Part shown: positions 1 to 9,454 of the stretch, in pieces
How the letters are laid out: the number at the start of each line of letters is the position of its first letter
Position numbering within the stretch: position 1 is the first letter of the stretch
Assembly (NCBI RefSeq): GCF_024380015.1
Contig: NZ_CP101508.1
Location: forward strand, 248,001-312,000
Reading direction: 5' to 3'
Source: Photobacterium atrarenae
GTDB lineage: Bacteria > Pseudomonadota > Gammaproteobacteria > Enterobacterales > Vibrionaceae
Length of the DNA: 64,000 nucleotides
The notes under the pieces: generated by a model
What the model was told of the DNA's origin: nothing
Databases searched by the model: none
Seen by the model: only the letters and a program-made list of their open reading frames with translations
Position numbers and translations under genes: made by a program

Positions 1-564
1 ATCCATCGAGCGGACCACCGACTCCATCACCGCTTCCCGGGAGTGGCCGCGGTCGCGGGTATCGCGGACAATTTTCTGGATCCATTCCAGGTTAACGATC
101 GGCACCATGCCGATCAGCAAATCCACATGTTGGGCGACGTTGACATCGCCATCCACCACCCCACCGTGCAGCCCTTCATAGAACAACACATTGGTATTTT
201 CCGGCAGATCCTGCCAGGGCGTGAAGGTGCCCGGCATCTGGTTATAGGGCACGGCTTCGTCAAAGGTGTGGAGATAGCGGCGAAATTTCCCGCTGCCGTC
301 GTCGCCGTACTGGCGGAAAAAGTTCTCCAACTGGGCAAAGTCATTGGCCTGGGGACCAAAGTAACTGATGTGCCGGCCTTGTTCTTTTGCCTTGCGGATC
401 TCGACGTCCATTTCCGGACGGGTGAAGCGGTGGAAGCTGTCGCCTTCCAGCCAGGCCGCATTGATGCCCATCATGTTGAACATTTTGCGAAAGGCTTCGG
501 AAGTGGTCGACGTTCCGGCGCCCGAAGACCCCGTAACTGCAATAATTGGATGTTTTGCAGACAT
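1..564 (-). CDS. prkB: Phosphoribulokinase-like protein PrkB (C-terminus outside window)
   Basis: The reading frame starts at ATG 564 and runs off the left edge after 188 codons; family members are about 290 residues, so roughly a third is missing. A P-loop (GSSGAGTST) lies at about residues 12-20, followed by the kinase core seen in bacterial PRK proteins (EGDSFHRF, then YGDDGSGKFRRY). In plants and autotrophs the family phosphorylates ribulose 5-phosphate; in enterobacteria and vibrios, which lack RuBisCO, the physiological substrate is not known. It is downstream of yheT-yheU on the same strand, as in E. coli where yhfA and crp follow. An AGGG ribosome-binding site precedes the start. Family assignment is firm; function is inferred. 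Confidence 0.93.
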   Translation of the reverse strand, partial: MSAKHPIIAVTGSSGAGTSTTSEAFRKMFNMMGINAAWLEGDSFHRFTRPEMDVEIRKAKEQGRHISYFGPQANDFAQLENFFRQYGDDGSGKFRRYLHTFDEAVPYNQMPGTFTPWQDLPENTNVLFYEGLHGGVVDGDVNVAQHVDLLIGMVPIVNLEWIQKIVRDTRDRGHSREAVMESVVRSMD

Positions 565-672
565 GACAAACCCTGTCGTTAACAATAACGGAAAGAGTTA
601 TTAACAGGCGAGCAGGGGGCAGGTCAAGCCGGATTGTCAAAATTGCAGGGGATCTGCCGCGATCGCGGAACG

Positions 673-891
673 TTACGTACCCAGTTGGCGGCGAAGTTTG
701 ATATCGACCGTTTCATGCAGCTCGGAGAACACAATCACCGCTTCGCCGCTCTGCAGTTGCTGGCGCACGTGGCTGACCTTCTCGCGCATGCTGAGCTCCT
801 GCTCACCGTAATCGGTGCCCTCACGCAGCACGAAGTGCTCAATCAGGTTGGTCAGGGTGTCCGGGTCGATCTCTTGCCAGGGAATAATCAT
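673..891 (-). CDS. yheU: YheU family protein (UPF0270)
   Basis: This 72-residue protein starts [13 protein letters not shown] and matches the short, acidic YheU/UPF0270 family in length and N-terminus. No enzymatic motif is visible and no function is established for the family. It sits between yheT (97 bp upstream) and prkB, the same order as in E. coli, and is probably cotranscribed with them. Confidence 0.9.
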   Translation of the reverse strand: MIIPWQEIDPDTLTNLIEHFVLREGTDYGEQELSMREKVSHVRQQLQSGEAVIVFSELHETVDIKLRRQLGT

Positions 892-987
892 GGTAAAACT
901 CTACGCGCAATGTCAGATACTACGTCGATTATATTGACAATTTCATCGCTTGTAGAGTTCTCATCCCATGGTTTGAGCGCGACGGGT

Positions 988-1965
988 TCAGGTGCTGTGC
1001 CCAGTACGGGCTTCAAACCAGGCCGGGACGGTGTGTTCAAGCCAGAACTGTGGCTTGTTCCACGATCCGGCGACGAACCCGACATGGCCGCCATATGGAC
1101 TGAGGTGGTAGTCAATGTTGTCAGGCAAGGGGGAGCGCGGGATCACGGCCGGGGTCATAAACGGATCGTCGGCGGCATGGATGATCCGCAGCGGGATGGT
1201 GATGTGCTGGAGCTTGTCGAGCCCGCTGCACTGGCGGTAGTAGTCCTCGGCATCTTTGAAGCCGTGCAGGGGGGCGGTGACCCTGTCGTCGAACTGGCGC
1301 AGGGAGCGGATGGCATCGACCTGCTCGAGGGCCAGCGGCATCTCCTCCGGCAGCGCCAGGACTTTCTGGCTGAGGTTTTTCTTCATCGAGCCGAGCAGGT
1401 ATTGCTGGTAGAGCCGTGAGAAGCCCTGTTCGATCCGTGCCGAGCAGGACGCCAGGTTCAGCGGCGGGGAGATCACCTGGGCTGCGGCAAGCTCGCTGCG
1501 ATCTTGATGCTCGGCCAGGTAGTTGACCAGCATGTTGCCGCCGAGCGAGACGCCGACGCCCCACAGTGGGTTGTCGGGAAACTGCTGTCGTAGCCAGCGC
1601 AGGAAGAAAGTCGCATCACTGGTCTCGCCTGAGTGGTAACTGCGTGCCAGGCGATTGATCTCGCCGCTGCAGCCGCGAAAGTGCATCATTACCCCGAGCC
1701 AGCCCCGGCGTTTTGCCGCATAGAGCAGGCCGTTGGCATACGGACTGTGAAAGCTGCCTTCCAGGCCATGAAACAGCACCAGGATCGGCTGATCACCCGG
1801 ATAGCTGTCACTGGGGCCGGTCCAGGCGAGATCGAGAAAATCCCCGTCCGGGGTTTCAATCCGCTGAGTTTGCGGGGTAAAGAGCGGGGTACGCCGCAAC
1901 AGGCGCGGCAGCAGGGTTTGCAGATGGGCGTTGCGCAGGCCACTGGCCGGTTCAAAAGGAGTCAT
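988..1965 (-). CDS. yheT: YheT-type alpha/beta hydrolase
   Basis: A 325-residue cytoplasmic alpha/beta hydrolase. The oxyanion segment LFHGLEGS lies near residues 64-71, the nucleophile elbow GVSLGGN places the catalytic serine at about residue 140, and a C-terminal Asp (HAADDPFM) and His (YGGHVGF) complete the triad. Family members act as esterases or hydrolases on lipid-like substrates, but the natural substrate is unknown. The length equals the family norm of about 320-340. It follows the TIGR02444 gene by 50 bp in the yheS-yheT-yheU-prkB minus-strand cluster. Confidence 0.93.
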   Translation of the reverse strand: MTPFEPASGLRNAHLQTLLPRLLRRTPLFTPQTQRIETPDGDFLDLAWTGPSDSYPGDQPILVLFHGLEGSFHSPYANGLLYAAKRRGWLGVMMHFRGCSGEINRLARSYHSGETSDATFFLRWLRQQFPDNPLWGVGVSLGGNMLVNYLAEHQDRSELAAAQVISPPLNLASCSARIEQGFSRLYQQYLLGSMKKNLSQKVLALPEEMPLALEQVDAIRSLRQFDDRVTAPLHGFKDAEDYYRQCSGLDKLQHITIPLRIIHAADDPFMTPAVIPRSPLPDNIDYHLSPYGGHVGFVAGSWNKPQFWLEHTVPAWFEARTGHST

Positions 1966-2015
1966 GGGTGCTGGCTGATTGAGTTGAGTTCTTGGTGTTA
2001 TAGCACAACTGCGGC

Positions 2016-2516
2016 TCAGATTGCGTCGTAGCCCTGAAGCCGGCGGAGCAGATCAAGCGGTACGGCCAGGGTGCGGGCGTACTGTTGCAGGTTGCTGGCA
2101 GAGGCCTCCCGGCGCAAGGGCAGCTGCGCCAGCTGGTCGAGCAGTGCTTGTTGCTGGCGTTTTTCTAAGGTGAGTTCAAAGTCGAGCAGCTGCTGATAGC
2201 CCGGGCGGTCGAGCTGGGGTTTGAGTGCGCGGCGCATGGCCCGGTAGGGGGTGAGCAGCGACTCGGTCTCGCTTAGTGCCTGGCACAGTTGATCCTGTCC
2301 GTGTTCGGGCAGGGCCTGCGCCTGGGTGTCGAGCCAGTGTAGTAGCAAGGCCAGATTGACATTACCGCGGTAGCGCTCTTGCAGCGTCAGGCAGGCTGGT
2401 TCGACGCCGGGGCGGACATAGTGCGCGAGGCAAAAAGGCCAGAACCCGGCCGGATCGGGCCGGGTCTGATCATGCGGCTGAGCCTGGGGCTGAGTGTGGG
2501 ATTTGGCGTCAGCCAT
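2016..2516 (-). CDS. TIGR02444-type hypothetical protein
   Basis: This 166-residue protein has a conserved-looking core, GFWPFCLAHYVRPGVE near residues 25-40, followed by several leucine/glutamine-rich helices. It resembles the small proteobacterial family TIGR02444, which has no known function. Its first codons overlap the end of yheS by 8 bp, so the two are translationally coupled. The N-terminal ~20 residues are Gln/His-rich and poorly conserved-looking, so the start could lie slightly downstream. There is no signal peptide or membrane segment. Confidence 0.75.
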   Translation of the reverse strand: MADAKSHTQPQAQPHDQTRPDPAGFWPFCLAHYVRPGVEPACLTLQERYRGNVNLALLLHWLDTQAQALPEHGQDQLCQALSETESLLTPYRAMRRALKPQLDRPGYQQLLDFELTLEKRQQQALLDQLAQLPLRREASASNLQQYARTLAVPLDLLRRLQGYDAI

Positions 2517-4428
2517 TGAACTCGGCTTCCATAGCTTCCAGCTGCTCCTGCAGATCCATCCAGGTCATCTCCATGTCTTCGAGCGCCGATTTGGCATCGC
2601 CCTGGCGTTGCAGTTGCTCGTTGAGGCGGGCTTTGTTCTCCGTGTCATAAATGCTCGGGTCAGACAGCTGGGCTTCGGCGTCGCTGATCTGAGCCATCAG
2701 TTTTTCCATCTGCTGGTCGAGTTTGTCGATCTGTTTGCGCAGCGGCGCGGTTTGTTTTCGAAACTCTGCTTCCAGTCGCTTTTGCTCTTTGCGCGAGGCG
2801 GCGCTGTGGTCTTTGTTGGTTTCCGGTTTGGTCGCCTGCTGTTCGCGGCGTTCGCTGCGCTGTTGCTCGGTCAGCCATTTGTGGTAGTCGTGCAGATCGC
2901 CGTTGAACGGCTCGACCTGTTGATCGTGCACCAGGTAGAGATCATCGGTGGTCGCCCGCAGCAGATAACGGTCGTGGCTGACGATGACCATAGCGCCGTC
3001 ATAGGATTGCAGGGCCAGGGTCAGGGCCTGGCGCATGTCGAGATCCAGGTGGTTGGTCGGCTCATCGAGCAGCAGCAGGTTCGGGCGCTGCCATACAATC
3101 AGGGCCAGCACCAGGCGGGCTTTCTCGCCGCCGGAGAACGGGCCGACCGGCTCTAAGGCTTTGTCACCCTGAAAGCCAAAACTGCCGAGGTAGTCGCGCA
3201 GCTGTTGCTCGGTCGCCTGCGGGGCGATCCGCATCATGTGCTGTACCGGGGTATCTTCCAGGTACAGGGTTTCGAGCTGGTGCTGGGCGAAGTAGCCGAT
3301 TTTGACTCCTTGCGAGTAGGTCAGATCGCCCGCTTTGGCGGGCAGCTCCCCGGACAGCAACTTGATCAGGGTTGACTTACCGGCGCCGTTGCGACCCAGC
3401 AGGCCGATCCGGCTGCCCGGCACCAGGTTGAGACGAATGTTATTCAAGATCAGTTTGTCGCCGTAACCTGCCATCACCTGATCCATCATCAGGATCGGGT
3501 TCGGCAGGGCCGCCGGTTCGCGAAATTCAAAAGTGAACGGGTTATCGAACTGTGCCGGCAGCACTTTTTCCATCCGCTCCAGCGCTTTGATCCGGCTCTG
3601 GGCCTGACGGGCCTTGCTGGCTTTGTAGCGGAAGCGGTCAATGTAGGACTGCATATGCGCCATTTGCTTCTGCTGCTTCTGGAACATCGCCTGTTGCAGG
3701 ATCATCTTTTCCGCCCGCTGGGTTTCAAACGATGAGTAGTTGCCGGTATAGCTGTTCAGAGTCTGGTTTTCGATGTGGATGATCCGCCCGACCACAGGAT
3801 CGAGGAAATCACGGTCGTGGGAGATCAGCACCAGGGTTCCGCGGTAGCTTTGCAGCCATTTCTCCAGCCACATCACGGCATCGAGATCCAGGTGGTTGGT
3901 CGGCTCATCGAGCAGCAGGAGATCGGAGCGGCACAGCAGCGCCTGGGCCAGGTTGAGGCGCATCCGCCAGCCCCCGGAGAACTGGGTCAGGTGCCAGTCC
4001 ATTTGCGCCTGGGAAAAGCCCAGGCCGTCGAGCAGCTCGGCCGCCCGGGCCCGGATACTGTAGCCGCCGATGGTATCGAGCTTGCCGTGCAGTTCAGCCA
4101 CCCGGGTGCCGTTATCGGCAGCTTCGGCAGCAACCAGGGCCTGCTCCAGCTGGCGGTATTCCCGATCGCCGTCAATCACGTATTCAATCGCGCTGCGCTC
4201 GAGCGCCGGGGTTTCCTGGGCCACCCAGGCCAGCTCCCAGTTGGCCGGCAACTGGCAGGTGCCGGCATCGACACTCAGTTCACCTTTCAGTAACGCAAAC
4301 AGGGTAGACTTGCCGCAACCGTTCTTGCCGACCAGGCCGACTTTGTCGCCGGGATGGATGGTGGCTGAGGTATTGTTGAGAAGGGCTTTACCGCCCCGTA
4401 ATAGCTGAATATCCGAAAAGGTGATCAT
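2509..4428 (-). CDS. yheS: ABC-F ATPase YheS
   Basis: A 639-residue protein with two ABC ATPase domains and no membrane domain, as in the ABC-F translation factors. Domain 1 has Walker A GKNGCGKST and signature FSGGW; domain 2 has Walker A GRNGAGKST and signature FSGGEK; both have LLLDEPTNHLD. A charged coiled-coil tail covers about the last 100 residues. The family binds the ribosomal E site and relieves stalling on problem sequences. ATG 4428 is chosen because it gives MITFSDIQLL, the family's start, although the frame stays open to 4494. It heads the yheS-yheT-yheU-prkB cluster. Confidence 0.95.
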   Translation of the reverse strand: MITFSDIQLLRGGKALLNNTSATIHPGDKVGLVGKNGCGKSTLFALLKGELSVDAGTCQLPANWELAWVAQETPALERSAIEYVIDGDREYRQLEQALVAAEAADNGTRVAELHGKLDTIGGYSIRARAAELLDGLGFSQAQMDWHLTQFSGGWRMRLNLAQALLCRSDLLLLDEPTNHLDLDAVMWLEKWLQSYRGTLVLISHDRDFLDPVVGRIIHIENQTLNSYTGNYSSFETQRAEKMILQQAMFQKQQKQMAHMQSYIDRFRYKASKARQAQSRIKALERMEKVLPAQFDNPFTFEFREPAALPNPILMMDQVMAGYGDKLILNNIRLNLVPGSRIGLLGRNGAGKSTLIKLLSGELPAKAGDLTYSQGVKIGYFAQHQLETLYLEDTPVQHMMRIAPQATEQQLRDYLGSFGFQGDKALEPVGPFSGGEKARLVLALIVWQRPNLLLLDEPTNHLDLDMRQALTLALQSYDGAMVIVSHDRYLLRATTDDLYLVHDQQVEPFNGDLHDYHKWLTEQQRSERREQQATKPETNKDHSAASRKEQKRLEAEFRKQTAPLRKQIDKLDQQMEKLMAQISDAEAQLSDPSIYDTENKARLNEQLQRQGDAKSALEDMEMTWMDLQEQLEAMEAEFNG

Positions 4429-4660
4429 CAACAGTATCGGGGGAACCCCGCTCCGCAAAAGTGCACGAAATGAGCGGCAGTCTATACCAAACATTCACGG
4501 ACTGCTAACTTGAGAGCCTGAACCGCACGATATTGCAACAGAAACTGCTATGTGTGCAGATTCATGTCACTCAGGCGGCTGCAATTCTGTATGATGGGAG
4601 AGCGCTGTCGCATCATCGTTCTGCCTGCGCCCCGCGCCGCAGGTCAATGAAAGGGAAGTT

Positions 4661-5251
4661 ATGACCACGCCAGAACAATCAAACCTTGGCTCACAGCTGC
4701 CGCGGATCCTGGTGATTTATGCCCACCCGGATCCGCAGGAATCGGTCGCCAACCAGGCGATGCTCCGCGGGATCGCGGATCTGCCGCATGTCACCATTCA
4801 CGATCTGTACGGGACCTACCCGGATTTTTTTATTGATATCAGCCATGAACGCGAGCTGATCCGCCAGCACGACATCATCGTGTTCCAGCATCCGCTCTAT
4901 ATGTATTCCTGTCCGGCGCTGCTCAAGGAATGGATTGATACCGTGCTGAGCAAGGGCTTTGCCCATGGCGACGGTACCGGAACCATCGGCAAATACTGGC
5001 GCTCGGTGATCACAACCGGCGGGGCGGCAGAAGCCTACACCCCGGATGGTTATAACCGCTGTACCGTGGCGGAGATCCTGCGCCCGTTCGAGCTCTGTGC
5101 CGATCTGTGCCAGATGAGCTGGCTCGAGCCCCTGACCCTGCACTGGGCGCGGCGGATCCCGGCGCTGGAACTGGCCCAGCATATCGCGACCTACCGCGCA
5201 TGGCTGACAGACCCATTTCACCCTGAGCAGGAGGTCGCGGATGGCGAGTGA
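4661..5251 (+). CDS. kefG: Glutathione-regulated potassium-efflux ancillary protein KefG
   Basis: A 196-residue flavodoxin-fold protein of the NAD(P)H:quinone oxidoreductase family. Characteristic segments are [13 protein letters not shown] near residue 15, the [19 protein letters not shown] stretch near 85-103 and the TTGGAAEAY loop near 119. KefG activates the KefB channel at the inner face of the membrane. The gene overlaps kefB by 11 bp. E. coli KefG is 184 residues; the extra length is at the N-terminus before the fold begins. The 232-bp gap to divergent yheS should hold both promoters, but I see no strong pair of boxes. Confidence 0.95.
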   Translation: MTTPEQSNLGSQLPRILVIYAHPDPQESVANQAMLRGIADLPHVTIHDLYGTYPDFFIDISHERELIRQHDIIVFQHPLYMYSCPALLKEWIDTVLSKGFAHGDGTGTIGKYWRSVITTGGAAEAYTPDGYNRCTVAEILRPFELCADLCQMSWLEPLTLHWARRIPALELAQHIATYRAWLTDPFHPEQEVADGE

Positions 5252-7046
5252 TGTGTTATCGGTCAGTGTGGTCTTTCTCGCTGCAGCTGTGGTCGCGGTG
5301 CCGATCGCCCAGCGTCTGGGCCTGGGCTCTGTGCTGGGATATCTGCTGGCGGGGATCGCGATTGGGCCCTGGGGACTGGGGCTGATCTCCGATGTCGATG
5401 CGATTTTGCATTTCTCTGAATTCGGGGTGGTGCTGCTGCTGTTTTTGATCGGCCTGGAGCTGAACCCCAAAAAGTTATGGCAGATGCGCAAACCGATCCT
5501 CGGCCTCGGCGGGAGCCAGGTGGTGGTGACCAGTGCGGTGATCACCGCGCTGGTGCTGGCCAGTCGCAACTTTTTTCCGGAGATCAGCTGGCGCGATGCG
5601 CTGGTGGTCGGCATGGGACTGGCGCTGTCGTCGACCGCGATTGCCCTGCGGGTGATTGAAGAGCAGAGCCTGGGCGGCAGCGAAACCGGGCAGGCCGGGT
5701 TTGCGGTGTTGCTGTTTCAGGATATCGCGGTGATCCCGATGCTGGCGGTGCTGCCGGCGCTGGCCGGTGGCGGGGGCGGCAGCTGGCTTGATTTTGCCTG
5801 GATGATCGGCGGCATTCTGGCCTTGCTGGTTGGCGGCCATTTTCTGCTCCGGCCGCTGTTTCGCTGGGTGGTGGTCAGCGGGGTGCGGGAGCTGTTCAAT
5901 GTCGCCGCTTTGCTGCTGGTGATCGGGATCGCCCTGGGGATGCAATCGCTCGGCCTGTCGATGGCGCTGGGGACGTTTCTCGCCGGGGTGCTGCTGGCCG
6001 AGAGTGAATATCGTCATGAACTGGAAATTGCCATTGAGCCGTTTAAAGGCCTGCTCCTCGGCCTGTTCTTTATCTCGGTCGGGATGGCGGTCAATCTCGG
6101 CTTGTTGCTGGAGTATCCGTTGCAGATCCTGGCTGCGGTGATTGCACTGGTGTGTGTGAAGGGGCTGCTGCTTTACGGCCTGGCCCGGCTGTTCGGGATC
6201 CGCGCCAAGTCGCGCAGCCAGATGGCGGCGATCCTCAGTCAGGGTGGGGAGTTTGCCTTTGTGCTGTTTACCGCGGCAATGGGCGAGGGGCTGCTGGGGG
6301 CACAACTTTCTTCATTCTTGCTGGTGGTGGTCAGTCTCTCGATGATGACCACCCCGCTGATCCTGCTGCTGCAGGAGAAATGGTTTATCCGCACCTTCAG
6401 GGCTGAAGCCGAGGAGAGCATGGAAAGCGATGTGATTGATCGCGAGCCGCGGGTGATCATTACCGGGTTTGGCCGTTTCGGTCAGGTGGTGGGCCGGCTG
6501 CTGTTTGCCAATAAAATCCGGGTGACGGTGCTGGAGCGGGATCCGAGCCAGATCCAGTTTCTGCGCAAGTTCGGTTATAAGGTCTATTACGGTGATGCCA
6601 CCCAGCTTGATCTACTGCGGGCCGCTGGGGCCGACAAAGCCGAGGCCATTATCATCTGTACTGATGAGCCCGATGAGGTGATGAAAATCGTCACCCTGTG
6701 CCAGCAGTATTTTCCGCAGCTCAAAGTATTGGCCCGGGCCCGGAGCCGGGTTGAAGCGCATCAATTGTTGGGACACGGGGTGGAGAGCTTTTCGCGGGAA
6801 ACTTTTGCCGGCGCCCTTGATTTGGGTCGCCAGGCCCTTATATCTCTCGGCATGCATCCGTATAAAGCCCAGCGAGCAGAGGCGCATTTTCGTAAACTGG
6901 ATACAACAGCCCTGCGTGATTTGTTGCCGCAACACTCCGAAGACGTCCATTTAGCTTCACGGGCCAAAGAGGCCCGCAAAGAACTGGAAGAGATTTTTGA
7001 CCGGGAAATGCGCGGTGAGCGGGAGCGGCACAACGGCTGGGATTAA
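5241..7046 (+). CDS. kefB: Glutathione-gated K+/H+ antiporter KefB
   Basis: A 601-residue inner-membrane protein, the same length as E. coli KefB. About 12 hydrophobic segments occupy residues 1-380 (CPA2 antiporter fold), including the [10 protein letters not shown] motif. A cytosolic RCK/KTN nucleotide-binding domain starts near residue 395 ([12 protein letters not shown]) with GDATQLDLL downstream. Members export K+ and acidify the cytoplasm when glutathione adducts form after electrophile attack. An AGGAGG ribosome-binding site lies inside kefG six bases before ATG 5241. With kefG it forms a regulator-channel pair. Confidence 0.95.
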   Translation: MASDVLSVSVVFLAAAVVAVPIAQRLGLGSVLGYLLAGIAIGPWGLGLISDVDAILHFSEFGVVLLLFLIGLELNPKKLWQMRKPILGLGGSQVVVTSAVITALVLASRNFFPEISWRDALVVGMGLALSSTAIALRVIEEQSLGGSETGQAGFAVLLFQDIAVIPMLAVLPALAGGGGGSWLDFAWMIGGILALLVGGHFLLRPLFRWVVVSGVRELFNVAALLLVIGIALGMQSLGLSMALGTFLAGVLLAESEYRHELEIAIEPFKGLLLGLFFISVGMAVNLGLLLEYPLQILAAVIALVCVKGLLLYGLARLFGIRAKSRSQMAAILSQGGEFAFVLFTAAMGEGLLGAQLSSFLLVVVSLSMMTTPLILLLQEKWFIRTFRAEAEESMESDVIDREPRVIITGFGRFGQVVGRLLFANKIRVTVLERDPSQIQFLRKFGYKVYYGDATQLDLLRAAGADKAEAIIICTDEPDEVMKIVTLCQQYFPQLKVLARARSRVEAHQLLGHGVESFSRETFAGALDLGRQALISLGMHPYKAQRAEAHFRKLDTTALRDLLPQHSEDVHLASRAKEARKELEEIFDREMRGERERHNGWD

Positions 7047-7085
7047 TCAGGCTGCGTAGGCAGCCGACAAACAAGGAACTGGGTT

Positions 7086-7295
7086 ATGGCAAAGAAACGT
7101 TTTATTGCCGGTGCGGTCTGCCCGCAGTGCCAGCAGAAGGATACCCTGCGCTGGTGGCAGGAAAATGAGATTGAACGGGTGGAGTGCGTGGCGTGTGAAT
7201 ACACTGATAGCCGGGCACCCCAGGCGGTTGAAGAAAGCGAGCAGCTGTCGCAGCAAACCAAAGATCAAGTAATTGGGATCTTTAAACCACAATAA
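7086..7295 (+). CDS. yheV: YheV zinc-ribbon protein
   Basis: A 69-residue basic protein with two CxxC pairs, CPQC near residues 13-16 and CVAC near 37-40, spaced like a zinc ribbon. It matches YheV, a small conserved protein of unknown function that lies between kefB and slyD in enterobacteria and vibrios. It follows kefB by 39 bp and is probably in the same transcript. Confidence 0.9.
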   Translation: MAKKRFIAGAVCPQCQQKDTLRWWQENEIERVECVACEYTDSRAPQAVEESEQLSQQTKDQVIGIFKPQ

Positions 7296-7421
7296 CGTCG
7301 TGGGGGTTGGCATCCGGGCCCCATTATCCGTTATCATGCGGGAAGATTTACACCGGGTACGGCTGGGCCGGCGCTGCGCCGAGAAGTCGATACTCACTCA
7401 ACATCCTATACTGGAGTGAAC

Positions 7422-7964
7422 ATGAAAGTCGCTAAAGACATCGTAGTAAGCCTGGCTTATCAAGTGAAAACTGAAGATGGCGTGGTGGTAGACCAGTCGA
7501 CAGCTGAAGCACCGCTGGATTACCTTCACGGCCACAACAACCTGATTGTGGGTCTGGAGAAAGCACTGGAAGGTCGTGAAGCAGGCGACAAATTCGAAGT
7601 GACCGTTGCTCCGGAAGAAGCCTATGGCGAGCACGTGGCTGAAATGGTGCAGCGTGTACCGGCCGATGTTTTCCAGGGCGTTGACGAAATTACCGTCGGC
7701 ATGCGTTTCCTGGCTGAAACCGATCAGGGCCCAATCCCGGTTGAAGTGACCGAAGTCGACGGCGATCACGTAGTGGTTGACGGCAACCACATGCTGGCTG
7801 GTCAGACGCTGACTTTCAATGCAGAAGTTGTTGCCCTGCGTGAAGCGACGGCAGAAGAAATCGCTCACGGCCACATCCACCAGGGCGGTGGTTGTTGTGG
7901 TGGCGGCAGCTGTGGTGATCACGACCATGATCACGACCACGACGGTGGTTGCTGCTCGCACTAA
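7422..7964 (+). CDS. slyD: FKBP-type peptidyl-prolyl isomerase and metallochaperone SlyD
   Basis: A 180-residue cytosolic protein. The FKBP domain (residues 1-69 and about 130-150) is interrupted by an insert-in-flap chaperone domain (about 70-130), as in E. coli SlyD. The last ~35 residues are a metal-binding tail rich in His, Asp and Cys (HGHIHQ, CCGGGSCG, repeated DHDH, ending GGCCSH). SlyD isomerises prolyl bonds, holds unfolded proteins and donates nickel to hydrogenase assembly. ATG 7422 follows CTGGAG by five bases; an in-frame GTG at 7416 is less likely. A terminator follows. Confidence 0.96.
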   Translation: MKVAKDIVVSLAYQVKTEDGVVVDQSTAEAPLDYLHGHNNLIVGLEKALEGREAGDKFEVTVAPEEAYGEHVAEMVQRVPADVFQGVDEITVGMRFLAETDQGPIPVEVTEVDGDHVVVDGNHMLAGQTLTFNAEVVALREATAEEIAHGHIHQGGGCCGGGSCGDHDHDHDHDGGCCSH

Positions 7965-7987
7965 GCCATCTGGCTTAGGCAAGGATT

Positions 7988-8016
7988 AAAAAAGGAAGCC
8001 TCGGCTTCCTTTTTTT
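7988..8016. terminator. Bidirectional terminator between slyD and slyX
   Basis: The stem GGAAGC/GCTTCC (7994-7999 with 8004-8009) has a CTCG loop, an upstream A-run and a downstream T-run. It can therefore end transcripts from both convergent genes. Confidence 0.9.
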
Positions 8017-8051
8017 TATCGCTACGCCGGCGAGGCCGGCACTGGGGGATA

Positions 8052-8273
8052 TTAATAGTGTGGCGGTGGGGTCTCTTCGGACTCGCTGGCCATATTGGAA
8101 GGTTCTATCCCTTTGACTTTCCCAACCAGGAACTGCATCTGCGTTTGCATCTTGTCGATCACAAACTGTTGCTGGGTCAGCGCCTGATTGAGCTCTTCAA
8201 TAGTCTGCTCCTGAAAGGCCTGCTTCATCTCCAGTTCGTCGATTTGGGCCTGTAGTTTTTCAATCTCGGTCAT
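8052..8273 (-). CDS. slyX: SlyX family protein
   Basis: A 73-residue protein, nearly all coiled coil: heptad-rich from [15 protein letters not shown] to about residue 55, then a proline-rich end (TPPPHY). It matches SlyX, found as an antisense-orientation neighbour of slyD; its function is unknown. It is probably transcribed with the WD40 lipoprotein gene, whose stop lies 14 bp upstream. Confidence 0.93.
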   Translation of the reverse strand: MTEIEKLQAQIDELEMKQAFQEQTIEELNQALTQQQFVIDKMQTQMQFLVGKVKGIEPSNMASESEETPPPHY

Positions 8274-8287
8274 AGGGCAAAGGTCCG

Positions 8288-9265
8288 TTATTCTGTGATC
8301 CAGGCCTGGGCAATCCCGGCGGAAGTGCCGGAGACGACCTGCCCGTCTGGGGTAATGGCGACATCATACACCACTGCTGCCGGGGGTCGAGTGTCTTGTT
8401 GCGGCGCCGCTTCCCAGCGGCCGAGGTTTTCGCCGCTGGTGGTATCCCACAGCTCGATGCGCCGCGCCGGGGTGCCGGTGGCCAGCAGGCGGCCGTCATC
8501 GGAAAAGCGGGCGCTGGAGAGGTTCTGTTGCCGTAGTCGTACCGCCAGTTCGGCCTGTTTGTCGCCCGAGGCGAGGTTCCACAGATAGATATCATTGCCG
8601 CCGTCGGCGGTGAGGGCGAGGTTACCGTCGCGGTGCAGGGCGACCCGGCTGATCCGGGAGCTGTGGGCAAACTGGTAAATCACCTGGCCGGACTGGGTTT
8701 CCCACAAATAGGCATTGTGGTCATTGCCGCCGGACAGGGCGTACTGGCCGTTGGCTGACAGGGCCACCGAATTAACTTTTTCCCGGTGGGCCAGGAACTC
8801 CAGCCGCCGGCCGGTGCCTAAGTCGACGTACAGCGCCTTCCCGTTGGATAAACCGAGCAGGACATGCTGGCCGTTGTTGGCGATATCGACATCGCGGATG
8901 ATCCCGTCTGAGATCGACCACAAGCCGTCGGACTGTCCCCAGGCCAGATCCCAGACTGCGAAATTCTGCGCCGTCGCCGTAATGGCATAGCGGTGGTTGT
9001 CGGATATCCGGCTCGACAGGACGGGATTGTGATGTGGATCTTGAGAACCAAAACCAGCTAACCTTTTGTTTTGCTGTAAGTCCCACAGCACGATACCTTG
9101 TTGTGTTGAATGAAAAAGCGCAAACCGGCCATCCCGGCTCAGGCTGAAGCTGGTGGCGCCTTCGGGGGCCAGTTTCCAGCGTTGGGATTCAGAACCTGAA
9201 AAAAAACAGCCGGTCAGGGTGAACAGTGCCAAAATAATGCTTAAGACTGGAATTTTTTTGTGCAT
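8288..9265 (-). CDS. WD40-type beta-propeller lipoprotein
   Basis: A 325-residue protein with a lipoprotein signal peptide: a basic start (MHKK), a hydrophobic core and lipobox LTGC with the cysteine at about residue 20. The rest is a series of WD40-like repeats ending in LWDL, VWDL, LWET, LWNL and LWDT, spaced about 40 residues apart, enough for most of a seven-blade propeller. It is expected to be membrane-anchored and to act as a protein-binding scaffold; the partner is not known. It is upstream of slyX and divergent from fkpA. No enzymatic motif is visible. Confidence 0.88.
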   Translation of the reverse strand: MHKKIPVLSIILALFTLTGCFFSGSESQRWKLAPEGATSFSLSRDGRFALFHSTQQGIVLWDLQQNKRLAGFGSQDPHHNPVLSSRISDNHRYAITATAQNFAVWDLAWGQSDGLWSISDGIIRDVDIANNGQHVLLGLSNGKALYVDLGTGRRLEFLAHREKVNSVALSANGQYALSGGNDHNAYLWETQSGQVIYQFAHSSRISRVALHRDGNLALTADGGNDIYLWNLASGDKQAELAVRLRQQNLSSARFSDDGRLLATGTPARRIELWDTTSGENLGRWEAAPQQDTRPPAAVVYDVAITPDGQVVSGTSAGIAQAWITE

Positions 9266-9311
9266 TGCGTCAGGTTCCGGTTACTGGGCGTGTGATAGAA
9301 CTGGGCAGTTT

Positions 9312-9354
9312 GAGTAAGTGACTGATTAAAAACCAATAAGGCAGTGACTTACTC
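9312..9354. repeat. 13-bp imperfect inverted repeat between divergent genes
   Basis: GAGTAAGTGACTG (9312-9324) and CAGTGACTTACTC (9342-9354) are inverted copies with one mismatched position and a 17-bp AT-rich spacer. The repeat sits in the 189-bp gap between the WD40 lipoprotein gene and fkpA, where it could be an operator or an RNA hairpin. No T-run follows on either strand, so a terminator is unlikely. Confidence 0.6.
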
Positions 9355-9454
9355 CGGTTGCTATTAGTATATTGATATAGCGCGCTTTTCACACCCATAG
9401 TGAAGAGCCGAGGATAATTTTGAGGCATCCCCTCAGCAAATGATGGAGAAATAC

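Noticed and set aside
4691-5614. 307-codon minus-strand frame under kefG-kefB
   Set aside because: It is a shadow of two well-recognised genes; its translation is low-complexity and Arg/Thr-rich.
7890-7964. Repetitive His/Asp codons at the slyD 3' end as a tandem repeat element
   Set aside because: They encode the normal metal-binding tail of SlyD.
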